From Ipomoea triloba (lineage: Eukaryota; Streptophyta; Magnoliopsida; Solanales; Convolvulaceae), in NCBI RefSeq assembly GCF_003576645.1, contig NC_044927.1, positions 18,365,197-18,429,196 of the forward strand: a stretch of DNA of 64,000 bases. Direction: 5' to 3'. Position numbers and translations under genes: made by a program. The notes below the pieces were generated by a model. That model made no database searches and was not told the origin of the DNA. It worked only from the letters and a program-made list of their open reading frames with translations. How positions within the stretch are numbered: position 1 is the stretch's first letter; every line of letters starts with the position of its first letter. Shown piece after piece: positions 22,543-32,461 of this stretch.

Positions 22543-25500
22543 TCAAGCGTAGGGTAAACTACTAACCTGAAGCTTGTCCCTAAGAAAAGAAAATCTAGGA
22601 CTAGGCAAAGCTTTTGTAAAGATATCAGCTAATTGATCTTTTGTGGAAATAAAGTTAACCTGAATATCTCCATTGGCAACCCTATCTCTAACAAAGTGGT
22701 AGTCAATCTCCACGTGCTTAGTTCTTGCATGAAAAATTGGATTCGCACACATATAAGTAGCACCAAGATTGTCACACCATAATTTGGGAGTAAGGATGCC
22801 ATCAATTTTGATCTCACGCAGCAAGGACATGATCCATATGACCTCAGCACAAACATCAGCCAAGGCTTTATACTCAGCTTCCGTGGATGATCTTGCAACT
22901 GTCTTCTGTTTCTTGCACACCCAAGAGATAAGATTGGTGCCAAGAAACACTGCATACCCACTAGTAGATTTACGGTCCTCAAGACAACCAGCCCAATCAG
23001 AATCAGAGAAAGCATGAAGCTCTCTAGAATTTGACTGAGTTACACGCAAGCCGAATGAGAGGGTGCCTTTGACATACCTGAGCACTCGTTTTAGCTGCTC
23101 CCAGTGAGACAATGTTGGAGCACGCATATGTTGACACAATTGATTGACCGCAAAGTATAAGTCTGGCCGTGTAATTGTGAGATACTGGAGAACACCAGCC
23201 AAACTCCTATATTTCGTTGGATCTTCATATGAATCTGAATTAAGCAATGGAGTTTTCGATGTAGAAATAGGAGTGGCGAGAGGTTTACAATTAGTCATTC
23301 CAGCCCGTTTCAAGATGTCTGACATGTACCGCTGCTGAGAAAGAATAACACCATTGCTAGTTTTGACTAGCTCAATTCCAAGAAAGAAACCAGGTTCACC
23401 AAGATCTCTAATTTTGAAAGCATTAGACAGTTTAGAGAGTAAATCAGACACTAGTAGCTCATCAGTCCCCATTACCAAAATGTCATCAACATATACTAAA
23501 AGATACACACATGCAGAACCACGAGAGTAATAGAATAATGACACATCAGTCTTTGAAGCTATAAACCCAACAGAGAGTAAAAAAGTATGCAGCCGATTAA
23601 ACCAAGCTCGTGGAGCTTGCTTTAAGCCATATAAGGAACGCCTCAACAGACAAAACGTGATCAGGCAATTGAGCATCAGCATACCCGGGTGGTTGACGCA
23701 TATAAACAGTTTCAGCCAAATCACCATTCAAAAATGCATTGTGTACGTCAAGCTGCCTAACCACCCAACCTGAGGAAATAGCCAAACTCAAAAGCAATCT
23801 GACTGTAGTGGGTTTCACAACCGGACTAAAGGTGTCAAAAAAGTCCTAACCAGGAACTTGATTAAACCCTTTCGCCACAAGTCTCGCCTTATGCCTCTCT
23901 ATTGAACCATCAGCTTTACATTTAGTACGAAAAACCCACTTACACCCAATCACATTCATACCTGGGCGAGGAGGAACTAGAACCCAAGTCTGATTGTGCA
24001 AAAGTGCATTGAACTCCAGATCCATTGCCTCTCGCCATTCAGAAAATTTAACTGCCTGAGTGTAGCAAGTGGGCTCAGTAGGACAAACCTGAGCAGAGAG
24101 AGCCAAAAGTGGAGCCACAGATCGACTCCTCGTAGCCATTGCATGGGAGCGAACAGTCGGACGTGTGGACTTGCCACGGGGTCGTCCTCTTTGACGAGTA
24201 GGAGCAGCAGTGGTGGTGACAGGAGAATCAGCCTGAGCAGAATCAGCAAGAGAAGATGGCAATACCTGTAAAACCGATTCAGCCCACGGCTTCTGCACAG
24301 AGGGAGGAGATGGCACAACAACCCTACTAACAAAGGGAAACACATTCTCGTCAAAGTGTACATGTCTGCAGATATAAATCTTATTAGTCGTTAAGTCCAT
24401 GCATCTGTACCCCCTAAAAGACTCAGGATAACCTAAGAAGACACAAGGAGATGACCGATACGATATTTTGTGACGATTATAAGGACGCAAGTGAGGATAA
24501 CAAAGACAACCAAACACACGAAGAAAAGAGTATGAGGGAGAAGATTTATGCAACAATAAATGAGGACTGGAATTCTGCAAAACACTAGATGGCATTCTAT
24601 TAATCAAGTAAATAGCAGTTTCAAAAGCAAAGTCCCAAAAACGAGATAGAACAGACGCACGAGCCATAAGAGTAAGACCAGTTTCGACAATATGCCTGTG
24701 CTTCCTCTCAACACGACCATTCTGTTCATGAGTGTAGGCATAGGACCTCTCAACACGACCATTCTGTTCATGAGTGTAGGCATAGGATTGTCTATGATTA
24801 ATCCCTAACTGAAGAAGAACAGCATAGGATTGTCTATGATTAATCCCTAACTGAAGAAGAACAATATGTAACTTTTTATGATTAATCCCTAACTGAAGAA
24901 GAACAATATGTAACTTTTTGTATTCAGCTCCTAAGTCAGACTGAACAATATGTAACTTTTTGTATTCAGCTCCTAAGTCAGACTGAATAGCCTTAATTTT
25001 CCGATTAAACGACCGTTCAACTAAGGCACGAAACTTGTCAAAAATGGCATACAAGTCAGACTTCAATTTCATAGGATAATACCACGTGTAACGAGAATGG
25101 TCATCAACAAAAAGAACAAAATAACGATAACCAGAAGAAGACAAAACAGGAGCTGGTCCCCAAATATCAGTATAAATCAAATCAAGAATATTCGAACTAA
25201 CAGAGTCTACACGTGGCAAAGGGAAACGAGCAGACTTGCCCAATTGACACGCAGAACACAAAGAAGAAGTACAACGATTATTGCGACTAGAACTACTAAC
25301 TGAACAAAAAGGAAGAATACGATCTAAGACTCGTTGATGAGGATGTCCCAAACGATCATGCCATACGGAAGAGGAAGCACGGGATGAGATAAACGCACGG
25401 GGACTGTTGTTCGGAATGGGCAGCGTGTAGAGACCACCGCAACTATTGCCGCGAAGAAGAATTGCATTGGTTGCTATATCCTTCACAACAAAAAAGGATG

Positions 25501-26812
25501 GATGAAACTCAAAAAAGACTTTATTATCTTTTGCAAAGCGTTGCACAGATAAAAGAGAGGAAGACAAACCAGGAACATGTAAAATATCAGACATCCTAAA
25601 TACTTTAGACGGGGTAGAAAAAGAAGCATGACCAGTATGACTAATAAGCAAACCTGTACCATCACCAACTCGAAGAGCATCACCACCAGTGTACTCTTCA
25701 GATGTAAAGAGCGCAGCAATATCAGGGGTCGCGTGATTTGTCGCCCCAGTGTCTGGAATCCAAAGATGCGAGTCAGACACAAGATTCGGCGCATCCTCAG
25801 CATATGTTAAATGAGCTTGGAGTCCACGGCCAATTAAAGAAAAATAGGTTGGTGCAAGATGGCCATAATTGCCACATAATTGGCATTGAGGCTGCCAATT
25901 ACCACCACGTCGCCCACGTGACCTGCCACCGCCATGCGAGCCACGTCCACGCTGCACACCACGGCCCTGCTGCTGCTGCTGGTCGGCGAAAACAGCACCG
26001 CCACATGACTGATTCCCACCGCGGCGATTCGATCCGCCACGCCAAGACTGCGACCGACCTCCACTACCACGCTGGCCAACAAAAGCCGTAGCTGCAGGGG
26101 CTGGAACACTGCCATAGCTATCACCGGTAGCGAACTCATGCGAGCCAAGGAGATCAGCGAGTTCGGGAAGACGCACCGGCTGACCTCGAACATTCAAAGA
26201 GGCTACGACAGAGTGATATTCTGGACGTAAACCTCTGAAAATATACATATTCTGATCCTCCAAAGGAACCGCACGGCCAGCAAGAGCTAGATCTTCCACC
26301 ATAACTTGCGCACGAGCAATGTAGTCGACGGCGGAGGCATCACCTTGGCGTATTGTTTGCAACTGTCCAAGAATATGCATAATCCGAGCTTGACTGGAAG
26401 AGGCGAGAGCCTGCTCAAGCGCCAACCAGAGATTACGCGACGTAGTGCAACCAATTGCGAGGTACATAACTTCCGACGAAAGTGAAGAGATTAACATGCT
26501 AAGGACCGCCTGATCTTGGCGCACCCATGGAGCATGCAGCGGGTTGGGTAGAGCAGCAGTAGCGGAGGAGCCTTCAGAAACGGGAAGAAAACGATTAGGG
26601 CAAGAGTTCGTGCCATCAACGAAACCCATGAGGTCGTGCCCACGAAGAAACGGAATAACCTGCATCCTCCAAAACAAGAAATTCTTGTTCGTTAGCTTAA
26701 TGCTAACATAGTGATGCGCAGCAGACAGAGAAGCAGTTGCTGAAGAAACTGCAGAAGAAATAGCTGCATCAGAAACGGTCCGTTCGGAAGAATTAACAGA
26801 GCCGTCAGCCAT
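22543..26812 (-). pseudogene. Copia polyprotein, nearly intact
   Basis: The start is the Met at 26812, about 30 bp inside the 5' LTR. The order is: UBN2-type gag; a CCHC knuckle whose last Cys is Tyr (CQLCGNYGHLAPTY); protease (DTGATNH); GAG-pre-integrase with HHCC (HDRLGH, CSACQLGKSARF); integrase core (FVLFVDDHSRYTW); reverse transcriptase ([17 protein letters not shown]); RNase H (FSDSDWAG, KALADVCAEVIW, DYHFVRD). Three defects are visible. A TAG at 23846-23848 lies just after the NQVPG motif. A one-base excess in a T run at 23652-23655 shifts the frame before LYGLKQ. Four 42-bp duplications sit in the integrase at 24704-24984 but keep the frame. Without them the element would read through as a single polyprotein. 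Confidence 0.92.
24704..24984. repeat. Staircase of four exact 42-bp tandem duplications
   Basis: There are four consecutive pairs, each an exact copy with a 42-bp period: 24704/24746, 24780/24822, 24836/24878 and 24901/24943. Each pair begins inside the second copy of the previous pair, so the sequence advances in overlapping steps. The repeats add 14 residues each to the integrase without changing the frame. Confidence 0.97.
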
Positions 26813-26842
26813 TGGAAAATAAACCTAGGCTAGCTGATACCA

Positions 26843-26977
26843 GATGAGAACTGAATATTGTATTGATTCAATTGAACAATTACAATGATGAGGAATAGGA
26901 GATATATATACAAGGGGAGTCTCAGGTAGAGTAGGATAGCTAGTCCTAACGTGACTCAAACTCAGAGAGTCTTAATA
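26843..26977 (-). repeat. 5' LTR of the 22401-26977 Copia
   Basis: It begins directly beside the primer-binding site (plus-strand ...CTGATACCA) and ends at the CCCAC target duplication. Confidence 0.93.
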
Positions 26978-26982
26978 CCCAC

Positions 26983-28145
26983 AACCACGTACTACCCAAA
27001 AAATTAAGGATCACGCTTGTGTAAAACCGTCTCACGAATTGTTATTCACATATCGAGTCATGAAAAATATGCAAATATAATACTAAATCATAAATAAAAT
27101 GTTTGTTACTTATAAGAAAAATGTAATACTTTTGAATTCAAATGTAATACTTTTATATTTTGACGTAAAAGTATTGATTTTTTCATCAAAGTATTATATT
27201 TTTCCTTATAAGTAATGTTGCACTTTTAAAAGAAAATGTAATACTTTTGATGGAAAATGTAATACTTTTGATGGAAAATGTAATACTTTTGATGGAAAAT
27301 GTAATACTTTTACATCAAAATATAAAAGTATTACATTTTCTCATATAAGTAATAAATATTTTATTCCTGATGTAGTATTACATACTGATGAGTAAACTCC
27401 ATTTTACGATTCTAGCCGACAAAAGACTACAAGGAGTTAAAGTTCAACTTTCTGGGAGTCGGTCTATTCGCCTTCTTAGTTTAAAATAGCTATGGGTAAC
27501 CCGCCCTCAACAATACCTTTCATTAATAAAGATTTTACGTATCCAATAAAAAATAACATTATGGACTAATAAAAAATGGTAATTATAGGATCTCTAGCCT
27601 AATTCCTTTTCTATTTTTCACAAAAAGTTTTTGTGAATATTCTCAAATCCTGATGAAAAGTTCACGGACTACCTACGGAACAGCGATCTGATCTGAATTA
27701 TGAAGAATATCACAGGACTTTGGACTTGGCTATGCATGAACCAAATAATTTCAATCTTTGTTTGGATACTTATGTTAGAAGAAACAACGAATATTAATTA
27801 TCTAAGCTGGAAAGATTCTTCTAAGGAAATTAATTAGGGCTTCAATAATTTACAAGCAAAAGTATAATTGTTGGGCATTAATTTATGGTTTACATAATTG
27901 AAAGATGCTAAGGCCAAACAAAGGCGACAAAAACATGACGAATATTATCAACTCTAAACACTACCTAAAGTCAGCCATCTTTCATTCTTTAGTGTTTAAA
28001 CAATAAGATTACAAATTATAAGTCATGTTGGGATAAACATCCAGATTGTAACAACTTTCTGTAATGTCCTCAACAACAGAATACCCAAATCCGTTATGAT
28101 TATTCTTAGAAATTTTAAAGGATTGTGTTTCAAATTAAAATCCTT

Positions 28146-28150
<5 letters not shown>
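26983..28150. other. Intergenic region with MITE fragment and 21-bp repeat
   Basis: At about 27010-27050 a TGTAAAACCGTCTCACGAAT stretch resembles one arm of the GTGAGACC MITE family. At 27232-27310 a 21-bp unit (AAAATGTAATACTTTTGATGG) repeats three and a half times, with a mirrored copy following. No gene is seen in the rest. Confidence 0.55.

Positions 28151-28222
<72 letters not shown>
28151..28222. repeat. (TA)n tract
   Basis: Long TA repeat bordering an element on its left side. Confidence 0.97.
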
Positions 28223-28227
<5 letters not shown>

Positions 28228-29052
28228 GTTCAAATGCGGCGGCGAGCTCCGGTGCGGTCATGCGGCCTAATCTGCACCGTCCAATTTCATTAATTTTACT
28301 GAAATTCGGGTATGTTTAAGTGGGGTTATTATGGTAATTTTAGTATTTATATTACTTGAATTGGAATGGTGCATTTTAGTACATAGTGTGGTGCGTTTGA
28401 ATACATGATGTGGTGCGTTTTATTACGTATGTTGGTGCATTAACTGTGTTGTGGATGCGTTTTATTACGTATGTTGGTGCATTAACTGTGTTGTGGAATG
28501 GTTTTATTACGTATGTTGGTGCATTAACTGTGTTGTGGAATGATGTGTTTTAATCTATCCGTTGGTGCATTTTATACGTAGAATGATGTGTAACTGGGTT
28601 GTGGAATGATGTGTTTTAATACGTCGTCTGGTGCATTTTAATACATTAAATGGTGTGTATTTTAACACAGGTGTTTCTAATAAGTGTGGTGCATTTTAAT
28701 AAGTATAATGGTGCATATTTTAGCACATGTTTTCTTTTTTTTTTGAAAACTAGCACATGTTTTCTAATATGTGTAAATAGTGTATGCTTATAATCTGACA
28801 TGAGGCACGTTGTGGTACATTTTAATACCTAGAATGATGTGTTTTATTAAGTACATTGATGAATTTTAAGTGAATAGACGCATTTGGTATATTATGTGGA
28901 ATGGTGTGTTTTATCGGTCCTCTGGTGCGTTTTAGTACGTAGAATGGTGTGTTCTGTAACATATATTGCGCGTTGATGTGATGAGTTGATATGATCTAAT
29001 GGCTGAAAATAGGCCACACAGCCACACCTAATGACCAGGCCACACCTGATCA

Positions 29053-29055
<3 letters not shown>
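28223..29055. mobile_element. Element bounded by (TA)n on both sides, copy 2
   Basis: The left end TTTTGGTTCAAATGCGGCGGCGAGC and the right end GCCACACCTAATGACCAGGCCACACCTGATCATGAA are imperfect mirrors of the ends of the 21353 element. The interior is a decayed array of short GGTGCGTTTTAATACGTA-like units, including three copies at a 42-bp period at 28415-28540. Confidence 0.6.
28415..28541. repeat. Three tandem copies with 42-bp period
   Basis: The unit GCGTTTTATTACGTATGTTG and its continuation starts at 28415 and 28457, and the third copy is at 28499 (same 42-bp spacing) with small differences at the junctions. Confidence 0.85.
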
Positions 29056-29131
<76 letters not shown>

Positions 29132-29135
29132 GAGN

Positions 29136-29173
<38 letters not shown>
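29056..29173. repeat. (TA)n tract with an unresolved base
   Basis: TA repeats run to about 29128, then GAAGAG, then a single N at 29135, then TA again to 29173. The GAAGAG resembles the start of the neighbouring element (GTAGAG). The tract is probably collapsed or mis-joined here. Confidence 0.9.
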
Positions 29174-29176
<3 letters not shown>

Positions 29177-29795
29177 GAGTTCAGGTGCGGTCGCACCTTA
29201 ACGTGCGGACAGTGCGGCCGCACCACTATGTATACAAATATACACCACTCAATGTTAGAAAACACACCACACAAATATGCACCATTAGGTAAGCATCACC
29301 AAAAAACGCACCACTAGGTATGCAAATATACACAACATAGGCCCTGTTTGGTAAATGGCTGTTGGCTGATTGGGTTGGCTGTTTGGGTTAGAATGAATGA
29401 TTTGTTGATAATATTGGCTGATTGTAGAAAGTTGTTTGATAAATTAGCTATTAGCTGATAGCTGTTTGGTATAATTTCTTTTCTCAAAAAGCTAATTGAA
29501 AATGCTGCTTTGAGTAGCCTTTTGAATTTTAGCATTTTGGAGTTACAAAAAACTTATTAACCAAACAACTAATAGTGGTCAAATAAGCCAAAATTGGCTG
29601 ATAGGCTGATTATTTACCAAACAGGACTATAGTTTTTCAGAAATGCACAATTAGGGGCAAGGGAGTTACGGTGCATTATTTTAGGTGTGTTGTGTGCTTT
29701 TTGGTGTTATTGTGTATTTTTATTGTTGTGCATTTTCTAACATTGAGTGGTGTGAACCGCACCGACCGCATGGGAAGGCGCGGCCACATTTGAAC

Positions 29796-29797
<2 letters not shown>
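29174..29797. mobile_element. Element bounded by (TA)n on both sides, copy 3
   Basis: The left end GTAGAGTTCAGGTGCGGTCGCACC is mirrored by GACCGCATGGGAAGGCGCGGCCACATTTGAAC at the right. It carries the ACACCACTCAATGTTAG block shared with the copy at 21353. A second TIR element (29341-29624) is inserted in its middle. Confidence 0.7.
29341..29624. mobile_element. Nested MITE (GCCCTGTTTGGTAAAT)
   Basis: The termini GCCCTGTTTGGTAAAT and ATTTACCAAACAGGAC are inverted, 15 of 16 matching. It is non-coding and inserted within the (TA)n-bounded element. The target duplication is not clear, so superfamily (PIF/Harbinger or hAT) is open. Confidence 0.75.

Positions 29798-29876
<79 letters not shown>
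29798..29876. repeat. (TA)n tract
   Basis: Long TA repeat at the right edge of the third element. Confidence 0.97.
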
Positions 29877-29878
<2 letters not shown>

Positions 29879-30222
29879 GTTAAATTAGTTTTATACCAAA
29901 TAGCGGTTAAATTTTATTAAAATATTACGAGAGTATTATTTATATCACAAATTATATTTTATATTAAACTAATTAAATTCAAACTAATAACGTTTCAAAA
30001 TTTTGAGAAACCAAATTATTTTAGTGTAGAATAACATTTGGGGTTGAAATTTGATATTTTGGTGTAATGGGTTGGAGATGAATAAAATTTGATATAAGAA
30101 AATGTTGAGAATATTCATTTTGATATGACATTTGGTGGACATTTTTAGTGTTTTGGTGTAAAATGGGTTGAAGATGGTCCATGGAGTTTCACTATTTTAT
30201 TATAAGGCTACATGTACATAGT

Positions 30223-30575
30223 TGAACTATTGGGAGCTGATGGTGTAAATGTAAACGGGGGTACGGATTTACACCACGTGTATTGTTTGTGTATGATGTA
30301 GTGTATGGAGTGTGTATGCTTGGGAAGGAAAGCCATGGATTCCTTCCTGGAGAAGAACCAAGAACTCCATAGTGAACAAGAGAGAGGGCCGAGAGGCAAG
30401 GGATCCAAGGATGCCATTACAGTGGAGGGTCAGGTCCTTTATATAGGAATACAACCTGACCCTTCAGGAATATAATATTCCCCAAAGGTCACTTGCCCTT
30501 TAACAATTCCTAAGGGACACCCGACCTTTTAGGGGTACAATAATACACGGACTATATACATTGTATTTCTACAAT
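30223..30575 (-). mobile_element. Solo LTR
   Basis: The unit starts TGAAC and ends CTACA on the plus strand, giving canonical TG...CA ends. A perfect 5-bp duplication, ATAGT, lies at 30218-30222 and 30576-30580. On the minus strand a TATA box (CCTATATAAAGG at about 30436-30447) precedes a transcribed-looking region. No internal retrotransposon sequence is attached, so this is the product of LTR-LTR recombination. Confidence 0.85.
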
Positions 30576-30689
30576 AGTCCCTTGGGGTATTTACCCATCA
30601 GGAGCCATTAAAGGAGGTATTTCTTCATGAAGAAATTGAAATGAGAGAAAGATGCCTGGTAGAGTAGAGAAAGTGGCTAGAGGGAATTA

Positions 30690-30925
30690 GGGTAAATTAT
30701 TGTGTAGAACATGGTGTATATAAGTGTATGGACTATGAATAAAAAGTATGTAATATACTAAAAGTAAATTATTTGTGTATTGAATATACATTATTTGATA
30801 GTATATAAAATAATGTATTTTTAGTACTCAAATAATATATTTTACATATATAAATAATGTACTTTTAATATATTAAAAATGTATTTTTTATTTATGGTTT
30901 ACATAACGATATAGATAATGGTTCA
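30690..30925. mobile_element. MITE copy, GGTCCACA family
   Basis: GTGTATGGACTATGAATAAAAAGTA, ATACTAAAAGTA and the mirrored TACTTTTAATATATTAAAAATG...TATTTATGGTTTACAT form inverted arms around an AT-rich core. There is no coding capacity. Confidence 0.65.
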
Positions 30926-31104
30926 TGTAAATCGTAATAATGATACTGCAATTTGCGTCTTGTATCCGGAAAGAAATTGACTTTATTTAATTCTTTAAAT
31001 GGGTTCCAATGCCTTGAGCCAACAACTTGGGCTAGTATAGTTGTTTAGGCTTCAAGCTATTGGGCCGTGGGGTTATTGGCTCATCCGTACATAATAAGAC
31101 AAAT

Positions 31105-31275
31105 TATATATTATGTGGACCATGATTCACACAGTATTATGTAAACCATAAAAAAATATTTTTAATATATTAAAAGTATATTATCTGTGTAATGAATTTA
31201 CATTATATAAAATATTGTATACTTTTTATTTATGATCCAAATTGTGTGGACATGGTCCACCCAATAATGCTATTG
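31105..31275. mobile_element. MITE copy, GGTCCACA family
   Basis: ATTATGTGGACCATGATTCAC at the left is mirrored by GTGTGGACATGGTCCACCCAATAAT at the right. The core has the family's TTTTTAATATATTAAAAGTATATTAT. Confidence 0.65.
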
Positions 31276-31398
31276 CACCATAATCTCAAGTTCTCAAAAG
31301 GTGTTTAAACTGAATATCCAAAAACAATATTTGGAATTTGACATGCTGTAATAAATAAATGACGCAGATGAGATGATATAGCAAATTTTTCTGTGGAT

Positions 31399-31504
31399 CA
31401 TGAATACAAGATACATTTTAATAGGAATAAGGTTCAAATTGGCCACTGACCATGAATACAAGATACATTTTAATAGGTTACGTTCAGTGGCCAATTTGAA
31501 CCGT
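31399..31504. repeat. Direct plus inverted repeat cluster
   Basis: CATGAATACAAGATACATTT and its continuation occur at 31399 and 31451. GGTTCAAATTGGCCACTGA (about 31431) is inverted at about 31486-31504. The arrangement resembles a small fold-back unit. Confidence 0.7.
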
Positions 31505-31700
31505 AATCCTTTTTAATATACTACAAAAAAAAAATTATTTATGTATTGAATGTACATTATTTGATAATGTACAAAATAATATACTTTCAAATAATATATT
31601 TTACGTACAGAAATAATGTACTTTTAGTATATTAAAATATACTTTTTTTTATTTATGATCCATACAGCTGTGTAGATCATGGTTAATGAAATAATGATTG
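31505..31700. mobile_element. MITE copy, GGTCCACA family
   Basis: It has the family's AT-rich core (ATTGAATGTACATTATTTGATAATGTAC) and the right end TTTATTTATGATCCATACAGCTGTGTAGATCATGG. The left terminus is decayed. Confidence 0.55.
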
Positions 31701-32370
31701 ATGATATATAACACACTACATGCATTTTTGTGTTTTTCACCCGGCTGAAAATCTCTCAATTTCCAGCCACAAAAATGGATAGAAATTGAAGTTTTGTTTT
31801 TCTAGTTGTGTCGGGGGAGTGACTAGAAGCCTAGAATCAAGGAGGATATCCTGGGCGTGGTCTATGACAATATTATGTACACTCTGCTGTGTATAAAGAG
31901 TCTTCTGTCATTTTTAATAAATTTTTTGACCTTTAGGTCTCCTAATGCGTAACCTCTCAATATCTTTCCTGGTAATGCAACTTCTACCCTACCGCTAAAG
32001 TAGAACTTATAAGATAACTCTTAAATCATTAAGTTTAGGCTGTTTAGCCCCGCAAGACTGTGAGAGGACTATCTTGGATTGGAAGACCAATACTTTCTGC
32101 GGACCGTGGTCAAGGTCATCCCTCCTTCCGATTAAAAAACAAAAACACAATGTAGCATAAAATATCAGCGAAATTGGTAGCTAGAACACATCGGTGTTGT
32201 AGCTTTATTTCAAACTTTACTTGTACGCACGTTGTTAGGTCAGAATTGCTGCGCTGAAGGTGGTGCATCTCACGTAGTATATTTCTGTGTCACTACTTAA
32301 AATAACAATAATATAATAATGATATTATATATGTTGTTGTCATCTTCATAGTCTCTGCATGTTTGTGTAA
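31701..32370. other. Upstream region of the peroxidase gene
   Basis: No coding sequence is supported. It contains AT-rich DNA and should include distal promoter elements of the peroxidase gene. I recognised no specific cis-motif with confidence. Confidence 0.45.
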
Positions 32371-32373
32371 GTG

Positions 32374-32381
32374 TATATAAA
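32374..32381 (+). promoter_or_regulatory. TATA box of the peroxidase gene
   Basis: TATATAAA lies 81 bp upstream of the peroxidase ATG, in an AT-rich setting that turns into a C/A-rich leader. The position fits a short 5' UTR of about 50 bp. Confidence 0.65.
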
Positions 32382-32461
32382 GTGATTGTTTTATCAAACT
32401 AACCCCGGCACACAAAGCTTGTTGTGGATCAAGTGAAAATACATACATTCATACATAAATA

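Larger units (their letters stand above)
22401..26977 (-). mobile_element. Young Ty1/Copia retrotransposon with short LTRs
   Basis: Two 135-bp LTRs (22401-22535 and 26843-26977) differ at only two positions. A perfect 5-bp duplication, CCCAC, flanks the element at 22396-22400 and 26978-26982. On the minus strand the primer-binding site TGGTATCAGC abuts the 5' LTR (initiator-Met tRNA type). A purine tract GAGGGGGAG abuts the 3' LTR. The inside encodes gag, protease, integrase, reverse transcriptase and RNase H in Copia order. The LTR ends implied by the duplication are not the usual TG...CA. Confidence 0.95.

Noticed and set aside
22769..23338. Plus-strand open frames within the Copia polyprotein
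   Set aside because: They are antisense shadows of the RNase H and RT region, with no domain of their own.
24704..24984. CRISPR-like or regulatory repeat array
   Set aside because: The repeats are coding-frame duplications of integrase sequence without spacers, in a plant genome.
28096..28319. Tyr-Ile repeat open frames
   Set aside because: Microsatellite translation, not a gene.
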